Shown here: piece after piece, positions 28,521-37,384 of the stretch | Layout of the letters: every line of letters starts with the position of its first letter | How positions within the stretch are numbered: the stretch's first letter is position 1 | DNA from: Photobacterium profundum SS9 | GTDB taxonomy: Bacteria; Pseudomonadota; Gammaproteobacteria; Enterobacterales; Vibrionaceae | Direction of reading: 5' to 3' | DNA length: 64,000 bases | Assembly (NCBI RefSeq): GCF_000196255.1 | Contig: NC_006371.1 | Span: 2,163,595-2,227,594 of the forward strand | Notes under the pieces: generated by a model | Seen by the model: the letters and a program-made list of their open reading frames with translations, nothing else | Told to the model about the DNA's origin: nothing | Database searches by the model: none | Position numbers and translations under genes: made by a program

Positions 28521-31445
28521 TTATTCCTCATCTTCTGTTGTTTGATTAATTGACACTGCGCCTATGGCTTGTTTATCGCAGACAGCGTAATAAATGGCAT
28601 GTGGGTGACGTGAGCTTTCGCCCCCCACTTGTAGTAAATCGTTAGTGGTATAACTCAAATAAATCGGTGATTCTGGATCGCGCGCTTCGTTTAATAGAAT
28701 CTTGTCTGTATGCGCTGTTTTAACTCCTGAGATATTGTGATGCTTTTTAAACATATGAGCCAATAGGTCTTTATCACTTTTGCCGTAACCTAAAATGGCA
28801 TTGGTGGCATAAGTCATATTGTCGATATTACTGTCATCATCCAGCGGTATTGAGTAAGCATATTCTTCCAGATACTTTGGTTCAGCATTGCTTAAATCAA
28901 CCACTGCTAATTGTACAAAGCGGTTATCACCGCGGAGCGAGCCTTTACTAATTTTGCTGCGCTTTTTATCTTTGTTTTTCTTTGGCGGCACTGTGATTGG
29001 ATCAATCACTTTCTCGTTAATCTTTTTCACGCTTTCTTTGAGTGCTGCGACTAAATCACTTTCAATAAAACGTTTGGTTGATTCTCTGTGATGAAACTCA
29101 TAATAGAGCTGATAGATTTCTGGCAATGTGAAGATTTTATCTTCAAGCGCGTTCAGTAAACATTGATACCAAGCCCGTACCGAACTCAATACATACATTT
29201 TTGAAAGAAAACGTGATGCTGGGCTATTACCTTTAGGTTCTGCAATTGATTTTGGAACCGCTAAAGCGTAGGTATTAAAAACGTTGTTTTCACCAAAGCG
29301 ATCTAACCGGCCTAAGCGCTGTAAGCAATCTTCCGCATTGGTGATTTCTGCCACCATATAATCACAACTAATATTTAGTGATGCTTGCACAATAGGGCCA
29401 CTGCGAAGCACTTCATATTTGCGTGTGCCACCACGCTTATAGGCTTCATACACTTCGCCAAACCATTTACGCTTATCACTTTTTATAAATTTAGAATGTA
29501 AAAGTACTGCATTTTCATCATGTTGATTTGCTATAAAGCTATTTTGTGCGGTGAGTGCCATATTACTAATCACAAAGGCACAGTCATTTTGAGGGACAAA
29601 AAGCGGATTGTCTTTACCGAGAACTGAATCGTCGAATACTTTGAAATCAAGCTGATACTGGCTTTGATTAAACGACGGCATCACGTTTATGTCGTCTTGA
29701 TGAATGCCAAGCAAGTCTTCAACAAACACATAATGCGGCGTAGCCGACACCAATAACGTATTAGCGTGTTGCTGTTGCATTTTTTTAGCCGCTATCAATT
29801 CGGCAAACAGTAAATTAAATGCGGGCATATTTACATATTCGTGAAACTCATCAAACACCACGCTCACATTTAAAAAATCAATCAGTGTATTGGCTTTGGT
29901 GTGACTTATCACCGACCCAATAATTTGATCAATCGTGGTAATAACAATGTCGCCTGAAAAGTTTTTATCTTCTGGTATTGGATTATCCCATTGATTATGA
30001 AACTTAAACTCACCGGTATTAATTTCTATGGTGGCATTTGGCAAGTATTGTTCTGACGTTAATTCGTAAAATAGCCCTTGGCACACCTGTACTCGTGGGC
30101 AAACCCAAATTATGCGCTTAGCTCCTTGTAACTTTGCCCATTCCAATGCAATTTTGGTTTTACCACACCCCGCAGCTCCCGCTAATACAGCGACATCTTC
30201 TGCGGTTGTAAGCTGCTGTGCGATCTCACTTTGTTTAATGCTGCGCTCACTATTGGGGAAGAAAGAGCTTAAGCAGGTTTCTATCTGGCTACTCAGCGTT
30301 GTTTCAACTTCAAGCAGTTCAGCGACTTTTTCGTCTAAGCTCCGTTCAAAAATCACTTCATGGAGATCGGCTGCACTGAGCGAAGAAATTTTCCTATCAG
30401 CCGTTATCAAACAGGCACGAGCGATGTTATTACGGGCATTACTTTTTATGCTACCGCTATTCGCTATAACAGATTCTTCTAATTCATATTCTTTATACGT
30501 TGGTAGCGCTGGCGCATCGGGCAAACTACTTTCTAGCTCAGTAGATACTTCAGCAAGAAAGGCTTTTTCGAGAGTGCTATTACTTAGTTCTCGATACTTC
30601 TTATCGATTCCCACAACTTGCTTGAGGAGTAATTGAGCTTGACCAACCATATCGCCTAATGAAACATCTTTTTGTTTTGCTATCAATTTCTTCGAGATAT
30701 CTTTATAGGTAGTAAAACTGTTTTTATCTTTACGAAATGGTTTTGCATGATGCCAGTAAACAGCATGTTTAATAGAACGCTTATTTTTCTTAGGAATAGC
30801 CGTTAGCTCTGTTCCATCAAGCAGCTGATAGAGTAATAGTGATACCTCATTATGACGAGGGTGTTTTTCAAAACTAAACTTGGCATCATCTATATGTTGG
30901 CCATCATCAGCAACATAGTTTTTCTTTTTTGGGTTCGTGACCCACTGTTGAAATTTAGGGTCGATTTTTCCTAAATCATGCAAACATCCCGCAATAAAAT
31001 TCACTATCGAAAATTGAGGGTTTTCGGGTAATAATTTTCGATGTAGTTGCTCGGCTAAATAGCCCACCGCAAATAAATGCTCAGCTAATGGCTGTAATTG
31101 AGTATTGGCATACAGTACACCTTGCTTTGGTTTGTCGGTGGCCACATCCATAAATACCTCTTTTCCGGTGGAATTAACAGGCACTATGCCTTGTTGATTA
31201 AATTTCAGTTTATTGCCTACTAACCACAACAATTGACTGCGTGAACGACTTCTAATCCAATGGCAACTGACTGCGGTGCTTTTACTGGCGGTTTGACGCA
31301 GCATTTTCTTTACGGTTAATAAACCATCTTCGGTGATGATGGTTTGCCATGTGTTATCCCCAATACGATTAGCGAACGCATCCAATACTCGGCGTGTTTT
31401 TTTCAGTGCATTCTTTTCACATTGGGATACAAAGGTGACCATCAT
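28521..31445 (-). CDS. cas2-3: Cas2-3 fusion: integration subunit plus HD nuclease-helicase
   Basis: 974 residues. Residues ~1-95 are a Cas2 domain ([30 protein letters not shown]). HD nuclease motif H156-D157 stands in '[13 protein letters not shown]', with further histidines 'KHPRHNE' and 'WHHAKP'. Helicase motifs: Walker A GAAGCGKT (423-430), DEFH (532-535), SAT (567-569) and QRLGRLDR (709-716). All catalytic motifs look intact. It degrades target DNA after Cascade recruitment and joins Cas1 in spacer acquisition, the arrangement peculiar to type I-F. Its ATG overlaps the cas1 stop by four bases. Confidence 0.95.
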   Translation of the reverse strand: MMVTFVSQCEKNALKKTRRVLDAFANRIGDNTWQTIITEDGLLTVKKMLRQTASKSTAVSCHWIRSRSRSQLLWLVGNKLKFNQQGIVPVNSTGKEVFMDVATDKPKQGVLYANTQLQPLAEHLFAVGYLAEQLHRKLLPENPQFSIVNFIAGCLHDLGKIDPKFQQWVTNPKKKNYVADDGQHIDDAKFSFEKHPRHNEVSLLLYQLLDGTELTAIPKKNKRSIKHAVYWHHAKPFRKDKNSFTTYKDISKKLIAKQKDVSLGDMVGQAQLLLKQVVGIDKKYRELSNSTLEKAFLAEVSTELESSLPDAPALPTYKEYELEESVIANSGSIKSNARNNIARACLITADRKISSLSAADLHEVIFERSLDEKVAELLEVETTLSSQIETCLSSFFPNSERSIKQSEIAQQLTTAEDVAVLAGAAGCGKTKIALEWAKLQGAKRIIWVCPRVQVCQGLFYELTSEQYLPNATIEINTGEFKFHNQWDNPIPEDKNFSGDIVITTIDQIIGSVISHTKANTLIDFLNVSVVFDEFHEYVNMPAFNLLFAELIAAKKMQQQHANTLLVSATPHYVFVEDLLGIHQDDINVMPSFNQSQYQLDFKVFDDSVLGKDNPLFVPQNDCAFVISNMALTAQNSFIANQHDENAVLLHSKFIKSDKRKWFGEVYEAYKRGGTRKYEVLRSGPIVQASLNISCDYMVAEITNAEDCLQRLGRLDRFGENNVFNTYALAVPKSIAEPKGNSPASRFLSKMYVLSSVRAWYQCLLNALEDKIFTLPEIYQLYYEFHHRESTKRFIESDLVAALKESVKKINEKVIDPITVPPKKNKDKKRSKISKGSLRGDNRFVQLAVVDLSNAEPKYLEEYAYSIPLDDDSNIDNMTYATNAILGYGKSDKDLLAHMFKKHHNISGVKTAHTDKILLNEARDPESPIYLSYTTNDLLQVGGESSRHPHAIYYAVCDKQAIGAVSINQTTEDEE

Positions 31446-32437
31446 GATGATTTTACCTTCTTGTTTTGTGGTGTTTTTTTATGATAAGACAACGCCACTT
31501 CTTTCACGGTATCAAACATAAAATCCAACACTTTATGGTCGGTAAACGCTTGCAATACTTGCTGTCTGAACTCTTGCTCTGTGTCGTTATCTTTGGCACA
31601 AATAAACGCCCAAGGCAGTACAATCGTGTCTTTTATGAGGTCAGCCACATCAAACACCAGCGCTCCTCTGCGTGTCTTTCCATGCATAACAGCAAAACCA
31701 TGAGGAATACCTAACACCCATAACGTACTTGCGGCTAACCCGTAAGCGAGGTAGTTACCGTGATTTAAGAAATCATTGGCTTTGTCTGTCGATTGGTGCT
31801 GTCGCTTAAAATCTTGCAGCTGAACCGCATTGGACGCAAATTTATAGAGATATTTAGTGAGTTGCGCTTCTGTGAGCAATAAATCACTTTGCTTGGTGGC
31901 TTCTTCGGTGCGTTGTTCAAATCGCTCGAAGGCTTGTAAAAGCCCTGAATCTTTAATATTGAAGCCTTCTTGTGTTAACTCACGGTCTTTTGACCAGATC
32001 TTTTGTAGAAACGTAAGGCGTGCTTGTTGAAAGGTTTTTGCGACTTCGAGGCGTTTTTGATCATCAAACCAAAATGACATCCAGCCCTGTAGGTATTCTG
32101 TTGGGCGATATTCACTTTGCGGGGTAAACCATTCTATTGGTTGCTCGGCATCGTTTGCCATGTATAACGGGGTGCCTCCGCCGCCACTAAAGCCAACTAA
32201 CACTCCGGCTTGAGCTAGCATTCTCATGGCTGCTTGAGTAATAGAGGTTCCGTTACCTAATAACAACACAGTGGTGTTGGCGATGGGGATATTAAAATAT
32301 TGGTTTTCATTCTTAGTTTCGGTTAAGTACAATACTCGACCGTCTTTTTGCATCACTCGGCAATATTCTAGATAGAACATATTCGCACGCTTTGAATGCA
32401 ATATACTTTTGAGATCAGAAGAAGATAAATTGTCCAT
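31442..32437 (-). CDS. cas1: CRISPR integrase Cas1 (type I-F)
   Basis: 331 residues. The N-terminal beta domain (to ~100) includes '[37 protein letters not shown]', typical of I-F Cas1. The metal-binding residues are E190 ([13 protein letters not shown]), H252 (GFAVMHGK) and D263/D266 ([10 protein letters not shown]). All are present, so integration should work. First gene of the operon. The start lies only 41 bp from the target repeat of the IS66 element, which has separated it from older upstream DNA. Confidence 0.95.
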   Translation of the reverse strand: MDNLSSSDLKSILHSKRANMFYLEYCRVMQKDGRVLYLTETKNENQYFNIPIANTTVLLLGNGTSITQAAMRMLAQAGVLVGFSGGGGTPLYMANDAEQPIEWFTPQSEYRPTEYLQGWMSFWFDDQKRLEVAKTFQQARLTFLQKIWSKDRELTQEGFNIKDSGLLQAFERFEQRTEEATKQSDLLLTEAQLTKYLYKFASNAVQLQDFKRQHQSTDKANDFLNHGNYLAYGLAASTLWVLGIPHGFAVMHGKTRRGALVFDVADLIKDTIVLPWAFICAKDNDTEQEFRQQVLQAFTDHKVLDFMFDTVKEVALSYHKKTPQNKKVKSS

Positions 32438-32485
32438 GTGCTAGCCTTTAAAATGCTTCTTTAGACATGTTAGAGCCCTCGACTG

Positions 32486-34250
32486 GTAACTTCTCAATAA
32501 GTCGGGGCATAAGCGAAGAGTGATCCTGATAGTGTTTTTAAAATTAATGTTAGGATCTCTAAGATCGGCTTGATTGATCCTTTCAAACCTTCAAAATAGT
32601 AGCCTCTAACCACGTAGAGCCTTTTGTCTCAATGAAAATTAATCTCCCAGACATTCCAGAGTCAGAGCAAACCCCTTTGGTAAAAGGCTTAATTGGGATC
32701 ATTGAGCAGCTTTCCGATACGGTTGAGCGCCAACAAGAAGAAATCACCCTCCTTAAAGACGAGATCAACGTACTAAAAGGGCAGAAAAAACGGCCCAAGT
32801 TCAAGCCGAGTAAACTCGACACAAATACCGATGAAAAGTCAGACCAAGGCTCGACTGATAACAAACGGTCCGGCTCTACCAAGCGTAGCAAAAATCAAAC
32901 GCTGACCATTCATCAGGATAACATTGTCCAGCCAGAACAACCTTTACCTATCGGGGCACGATTCAAGGGCTACCGAGATTTTGTCGTCCAAGAGCTAGAG
33001 ATACAGTCGTGCAATGTACGTTATCGCTTAGCTTGCTATCTATTACCTGATGGTTCGACGGTTACCGCTACCTTGCCTAATGGACTAGCAGGCCAACACT
33101 TTGGCACTCGACTAAGAAGCTACATCCTCTATCAGTATCATCAATGTCAGGTCACTCAGCCTCTGTTGTTGGAACAACTTAGAGAATGGGGTATCGATAT
33201 TTCCAGTGGCCAATTAAATCGCTTATTGACCGAAAATCATGATGATTTGCATGAAGAAAAAGCCGAACTTCTGGCTGCAGGCCTGCAAAGCACTGGCTAT
33301 ATCACAACAGATGACACCGGAGCTAGGCATCAGGGCAAGAACGGTTTTGTCACCCACATAGGCAATGAGTGGTTTGCTTGGTTTCAAAGTTCAGACCGAA
33401 AAAATCGGATCAACTTCCTGTCACTCCTTCGGGCTGGAAACAAGGGTTATCAGGTGAACACCTGCGCACTAAACTATATGGCGACAAATAAACTCCCTGC
33501 TCCCCAGTTAGCATTGTTAGCAAACACACCAGTGACCAACTTTGGATGTGAGGAGGAATGGTCTGCTCATCTAGTTCAGCTGGGTATTGTCGTAAAAAGG
33601 CATATTCAAATAGCGACTGAAGGTGCCCTATTGGGTTGCGCGTCAGAGAATGAAGCTTTGGGTAAACTCGCTGTGATCAGTGATGGTGCTGGACAGTTTA
33701 AGGTTCTACAACATGGTTTGTGCTGGGTACATGCGGAGCGGTTGGTCCACAAGCTTATTCCGTTGAATGAGGGACATCGAGAAGACATCGCACAAGTACG
33801 TGATGAGATTTGGTCGTTCTACAAGGAGCTGAAAGAATACAAAAAACAGCCTTGCGACACGAAGAAATCAGCCCTGTCGAAGGAGTTCGATCGGCTATTT
33901 ACTCAGAAAACCCGCTATGAGCTCCTTAATCAGCAACTAAAGCGGTTAAACAAATTAAAATCAAGCTTATTGCTGGTATTGGAACGACCAGAAATTCCAA
34001 TCCATACAAATGGAAGCGAAAATGATCTAAGGGAGCAGGTCAAGCGGCGCAAAGTCAGTGGAGGTACTCGTAGTGATCTTGGCCGACAATGCCGAGATAC
34101 CTTTTCCAGCCTGAAAAAAACGTGCCGAAAATTAGGGGTTTCCTTCTGGAAATATCTCAACGACCGAATTTCTCAAAGTAATGTAATCCCATCTTTAGGC
34201 TCTCTGGTGCTCCAGAAAGCCCACCCTGCCTCGGCTTATTGAGAAGTTAC
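32486..34250 (+). mobile_element. Intact IS66-family element, single-gene (ISBst12-like) type
   Basis: 1765 bp with ends starting GTAACTTCTCAATAAG; the terminal repeat matches 22 of 24 bases. A perfect 8-bp target duplication CTCGACTG lies at 32478-32485 and 34251-34258, as expected for IS66. Only a TnpC-type gene is present, no TnpA/TnpB, which fits the ISBst12 subgroup. Inserted between cas1 and its former upstream region. Confidence 0.93.
32632..34242 (+). CDS. IS66-family transposase (TnpC)
   Basis: 536 residues. N-terminal leucine-rich coil (IIEQLSDTVERQQEEITLLKDEINVLKGQ), then a basic linker. The DDE core has its first Asp in 'YITTDDTGARHQGKNG', the second in 'LAVISDGAGQFKVLQHGLCWVHAERL', and a C-terminal 'IHTNGSENDLREQVKRRKVSGGTRSDLGRQCRDTF' carrying the catalytic Glu. 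The complete frame ends inside the right terminal repeat. Transcribed divergently from cas1. Confidence 0.92.
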   Translation: MKINLPDIPESEQTPLVKGLIGIIEQLSDTVERQQEEITLLKDEINVLKGQKKRPKFKPSKLDTNTDEKSDQGSTDNKRSGSTKRSKNQTLTIHQDNIVQPEQPLPIGARFKGYRDFVVQELEIQSCNVRYRLACYLLPDGSTVTATLPNGLAGQHFGTRLRSYILYQYHQCQVTQPLLLEQLREWGIDISSGQLNRLLTENHDDLHEEKAELLAAGLQSTGYITTDDTGARHQGKNGFVTHIGNEWFAWFQSSDRKNRINFLSLLRAGNKGYQVNTCALNYMATNKLPAPQLALLANTPVTNFGCEEEWSAHLVQLGIVVKRHIQIATEGALLGCASENEALGKLAVISDGAGQFKVLQHGLCWVHAERLVHKLIPLNEGHREDIAQVRDEIWSFYKELKEYKKQPCDTKKSALSKEFDRLFTQKTRYELLNQQLKRLNKLKSSLLLVLERPEIPIHTNGSENDLREQVKRRKVSGGTRSDLGRQCRDTFSSLKKTCRKLGVSFWKYLNDRISQSNVIPSLGSLVLQKAHPASAY

Positions 34251-34302
34251 CTCGACTGGAGCTAAGGCACTGTAAGTTAATCATTTAACGACATTCAATA
34301 TA

Positions 34303-34563
34303 TACCCAAGTTACCTCAAGATGCTCGTTTCAGCGAGAATTTGTTGCGCTCTAGGCAAGGCACTTATTTATAGACCTAGTCGTTCTACGTTGGAAATAAG
34401 TAACACCGCATAGAGCTCAACAAAACTCGCCCTTCGGGAGTGATTCAGCGTATCTACTTCTTCGTCAAATGTATTTGAAAGGGAATCCATTCCTACACAC
34501 ATTTTCCTTGAATTAAACACGCTGAGATCACTCTGAATCCTGCATCTTGAGGTAGCTTGGGTA
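34303..34563 (-). repeat. MITE copy 2 (261 bp, inverted orientation)
   Basis: Same element as at 16847, 41831 and 59368 but in the opposite direction. TA lies on both flanks (34301-34302, 34564-34565). It is 45 bp beyond the IS66 target repeat, so the original region upstream of cas1 also carried this element. Confidence 0.9.
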
Positions 34564-34726
34564 TATACACTTCGTTGGCACTGCCATCAACAGTTTCTCG
34601 ATAATTTCAGAGCCGTTTTACCTTCACATGTCATCCCGATTAGAATAACGGGTTTAGGCTGGTTGATAACATGGATTGGTGAGATCTTGGACGCAATGCA
34701 CCCTTATGCTAATGGCGAGAACAGTT

Positions 34727-34887
34727 ATACCAATCTGGATAAGTAAGTGGTCATAAATTTGCGCAGGAAAAATAGGTAAGAACAAGACAAAAATTGAAAT
34801 AACTAGTGGTTCTAATTATAAAATTTCTAACGCTGTTATTATCGATTTTAACCAGCAAGAATGAGCAGATACTTATTTAGGTTGGTA
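34727..34887 (+). repeat. Full copy of the ~160-bp repeat family
   Basis: 161 bp. Left end ATACCAATCTGGATAAGTA; complement of the right end ATACCAACCTAAATAAGTA, 16 of 19 alike. No coding capacity. Probably a second MITE family. Confidence 0.82.
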
Positions 34888-34938
34888 TTAGTGCGTAGAT
34901 TATGTGGGGCTCTGCCAGTGCTGCGATTAAGCACCAGA

Positions 34939-34970
34939 CAAAAAAATGCCAGTCATCAGACTGGCATTTT
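34939..34970 (-). terminator. Intrinsic terminator after putP
   Basis: Stem ATGCCAGTC/GACTGGCAT with a four-base loop, followed on the minus strand by seven T. It lies about 30 bp past the putP stop. Confidence 0.9.
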
Positions 34971-34995
34971 ATTTTCAATTAAAACTAATTAGGCA

Positions 34996-36492
34996 TTAAT
35001 CAAACTCTACAAGATTCTTCTCGTATTGGTCGAATTGCTTTTGGATTTTCTCTGATGGCTCACCTGTCGTCAGGCTCACAATCACGACTGATAATGTCGC
35101 TAAAATAAAGCCAGGTACGATTTCATAGATATCGAAGATACCACCTGTAATCTGCTTCCAGATAACAACCGTTAATGCACCCACAATAATACCGACTAAC
35201 GCACCATTACGGTTCATACGCTTCCAGTAAAGACTAAGTAGTAGTACAGGACCAAATGCAGCACCAAAACCAGCCCACGCATAAGAGACCAAACCAAGTA
35301 CCGTACTATCAGGGTTCATTGCCAACACCAGTGCAACAATAGAAAGTCCGATAACAGCAACACGGCCGACCATGACAATTTCTTCTGTTGGAGCATCTGG
35401 ACGAAATACTTGCTTATAGAAATCTTCCGCCAATGCAGAAGACGACACTAATAGCTGTGAATCAGCAGTACTCATGATAGCCGCAAGAATCGCTGCCAAT
35501 AGAATACCCGCAACCACAGGGTGGAAGATTGAGTTCACAAGTAACATGAAGATCTTCTCACCATCGGCTAGCTCGCCTGCCAATTGGTTATCAACATAAA
35601 GAATACCCACCAAGCCTACAAGTACCGCACCAATCATTGATAATGCAGTCCAGATAACCGCAATACGGCGTGCTGTTGTAATATCAGCATTGCTACGCGT
35701 TGCTTTAAAACGCGCAAGGATGTGTGGCTGACCAAAGTAACCTAAACCCCATGCTGCTAGAGAAATAATAGCAATGGCAGATAACGGTTGGCCTTTCACA
35801 TCATTGAACAACGTCATTAGCTCTGGGTTTTTCAGCTCCAATGCTGCCGTAAGATCACCTACGCCACCACTCATGGCAGCAATAGGCACAATAAGCAATG
35901 CCGCAGACATCAATAAACCTTGTACAAGGTCAGTCCATGATACGGCTAAGAAGCCACCAAATAAGGTGTAAGACACAACACAAACAGTACCGACAATAAC
36001 CGCAATGCTGTAATCAAGACCGAATACTGTTTCAAATAATTTACCGCCTGCAACTAAACCTGAACTGGTGTAGAAAAGGAAAAACAGCAAAATAAAGAAT
36101 GCTGAGATAGTTTGGATCAGTTTAGATTTATCATCAAAACGGCGTGCTAAAAACTCAGGAAGTGTTAGCGAGTTATCAGCAGTAATACTGTAAGTACGAA
36201 GACGCTTCGCACAAATCAACCAGTTCAGCCATGTACCCAGTAACAAGCCACCAGCTAGCCAAAGTGATTCGATACCAGCAGCATAAGCATAACCCGGTAG
36301 ACCCAGTAGTAACCAACCACTCATATCAGAAGCACCTGCCGATAACGCAGCCGGCCATGGACCTAACGAACGACCACCTAAGAAATAATCAGATGAATTA
36401 GATGTACGCTTATAGGCTATATAGCCAATTGCCATCATAGCTATCAGATAAACGATAAACGTTCCTGTAATAGCAAAGCTGTTTTCAATCAT
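34996..36492 (-). CDS. putP: Sodium/proline symporter PutP
   Basis: 498 residues with about 13 transmembrane helices, SSS family. Hallmarks: 'YFLGGRSLGPWPAALSAGASDMSGWLLLGLPGYAYAAG' (helix 2 with the sodium and proline site residues), 'GLGYFGQPHILARFKA' and 'AAILAAIMSTADSQLLVSSSALAEDFYK' (helix 9 signature). Imports proline with sodium at the inner membrane. GAGGGA precedes ATG 36492. Lies downstream of putA and the split PutA domain on the same strand. Confidence 0.95.
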   Translation of the reverse strand: MIENSFAITGTFIVYLIAMMAIGYIAYKRTSNSSDYFLGGRSLGPWPAALSAGASDMSGWLLLGLPGYAYAAGIESLWLAGGLLLGTWLNWLICAKRLRTYSITADNSLTLPEFLARRFDDKSKLIQTISAFFILLFFLFYTSSGLVAGGKLFETVFGLDYSIAVIVGTVCVVSYTLFGGFLAVSWTDLVQGLLMSAALLIVPIAAMSGGVGDLTAALELKNPELMTLFNDVKGQPLSAIAIISLAAWGLGYFGQPHILARFKATRSNADITTARRIAVIWTALSMIGAVLVGLVGILYVDNQLAGELADGEKIFMLLVNSIFHPVVAGILLAAILAAIMSTADSQLLVSSSALAEDFYKQVFRPDAPTEEIVMVGRVAVIGLSIVALVLAMNPDSTVLGLVSYAWAGFGAAFGPVLLLSLYWKRMNRNGALVGIIVGALTVVIWKQITGGIFDIYEIVPGFILATLSVVIVSLTTGEPSEKIQKQFDQYEKNLVEFD

Positions 36493-36514
36493 TGTCGAGT
36501 TCCCTCACTTATTT

Positions 36515-36539
36515 AAATACCCATTCATTGCGGGTATTT
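36515..36539. promoter_or_regulatory. Hairpin in the leader of putP
   Basis: AAATACCC/GGGTATTT arms with a nine-base loop, 23 bp upstream of putP. It may act as an attenuator or a weak terminator after the PutA-CTD gene. The T-rich side is on the plus strand, so efficient termination toward putP is doubtful. Confidence 0.45.
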
Positions 36540-36654
36540 TATTTATTTACTGAATATTCTATTCAGCATGTTTACTTGATTAACCGGCCTATCACTATTT
36601 CCTTCAGTCACACGACATAATTGAGGGAAATAACCATAAGCCAACCACTAAAAA

Positions 36655-37350
36655 TTAATGTTCGCCACTGCCCAGTTCAAGCAGTGTTGCATTACCTCCT
36701 ACAGCGGTAATATTAATGGTGCGTGTTCTTTCTGTAACAAAACGCAAGATGTACGTTGGGCTACCAATAACAGGTAACAACTCACAATCTGTTTCTGTTA
36801 CTAGCTGGGCTAATAAACCATCACGTGCAGCTAACTGACGAGCCAAAGCTTGTGAAGTTGATAACTGACCCGCATAAGCCACACCCGCGATGGCAGTATG
36901 GCTGGCCAAATCCGCGAGTTGATCACAATCTACCGCGACGACAACACCGTGCGGACAACCTGCTTTTTCAAGCTGTGATACCAATGCTTTGCCTGATAAC
37001 GCACTGCCAGTTGGCAAGCATATAAACAGAGTATTACCTGTCACTAATACCGCTGTAATTTGCCCGACAATTGCCGTAATAGTGGCATCAATATCAGCCG
37101 TTACCACAAATGCACCACGACCTGCACTGTACAGTTCGTTGGTTTCACCTGTTGGCCCTGGCATTAATAGTGTTTCCCCTACATGCTCTAACGCATTGCG
37201 GCATTGAAACTCCACCATCGATTTCGCATTGGCTTCTAGCTGGCTAGCCCACTGCGTTAAAATGGCAGTGCGTTCGCTGTAACCTAAACCATTCCAGTTT
37301 TCCCAGGTTGATAGGCTGCTATCTACCATGGTTTGAATATTTGTAGTCAT
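36655..37350 (-). CDS. Detached C-terminal domain of PutA (ALDH-superfamily fold)
   Basis: 231 residues, AAGGAAG before the ATG, 34 bp after putA. It lacks the aldehyde-dehydrogenase catalytic Cys and Glu segments, so it is not an enzyme alone. Instead it matches, from memory of E. coli PutA, the far C-terminus of long (type B) PutA proteins: 'LLMPGPTGETNELY' against LLPGPTGERNTY, 'ALARQLAARDG' against ELCRQIAARDG, and 'FVTERTRTINITAVGGNATLLELG' against LVIERSLSVNTAAAGGNASLMTIG. In long PutA this domain lids the tunnel that channels the intermediate between the two active sites. It probably associates with the shorter PutA next door. Confidence 0.8.
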   Translation of the reverse strand: MTTNIQTMVDSSLSTWENWNGLGYSERTAILTQWASQLEANAKSMVEFQCRNALEHVGETLLMPGPTGETNELYSAGRGAFVVTADIDATITAIVGQITAVLVTGNTLFICLPTGSALSGKALVSQLEKAGCPHGVVVAVDCDQLADLASHTAIAGVAYAGQLSTSQALARQLAARDGLLAQLVTETDCELLPVIGSPTYILRFVTERTRTINITAVGGNATLLELGSGEH

Positions 37351-37384
37351 AACTTCTTCCTTCTTAATTCAGACACAGCGGCTA

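Larger units (their letters stand above)
34259..34995. other. Gene-free region between IS66 and putP
   Basis: Holds MITE copy 2, a full 160-bp repeat, about 160 bp of undistinguished sequence between them, and the putP terminator. The first ~44 bases are the former upstream flank of cas1. On the minus strand TTGAAT followed 17 bp later by TTACAG is a weak promoter candidate now cut off by the IS. Confidence 0.55.

Noticed and set aside
24072..34258. Possible Tn7-like CRISPR transposon (type I-F3)
   Set aside because: Cas1 and Cas2-3 are present, there is no tniQ, tnsA, tnsB or tnsC, and no Cas8-Cas5 fusion.
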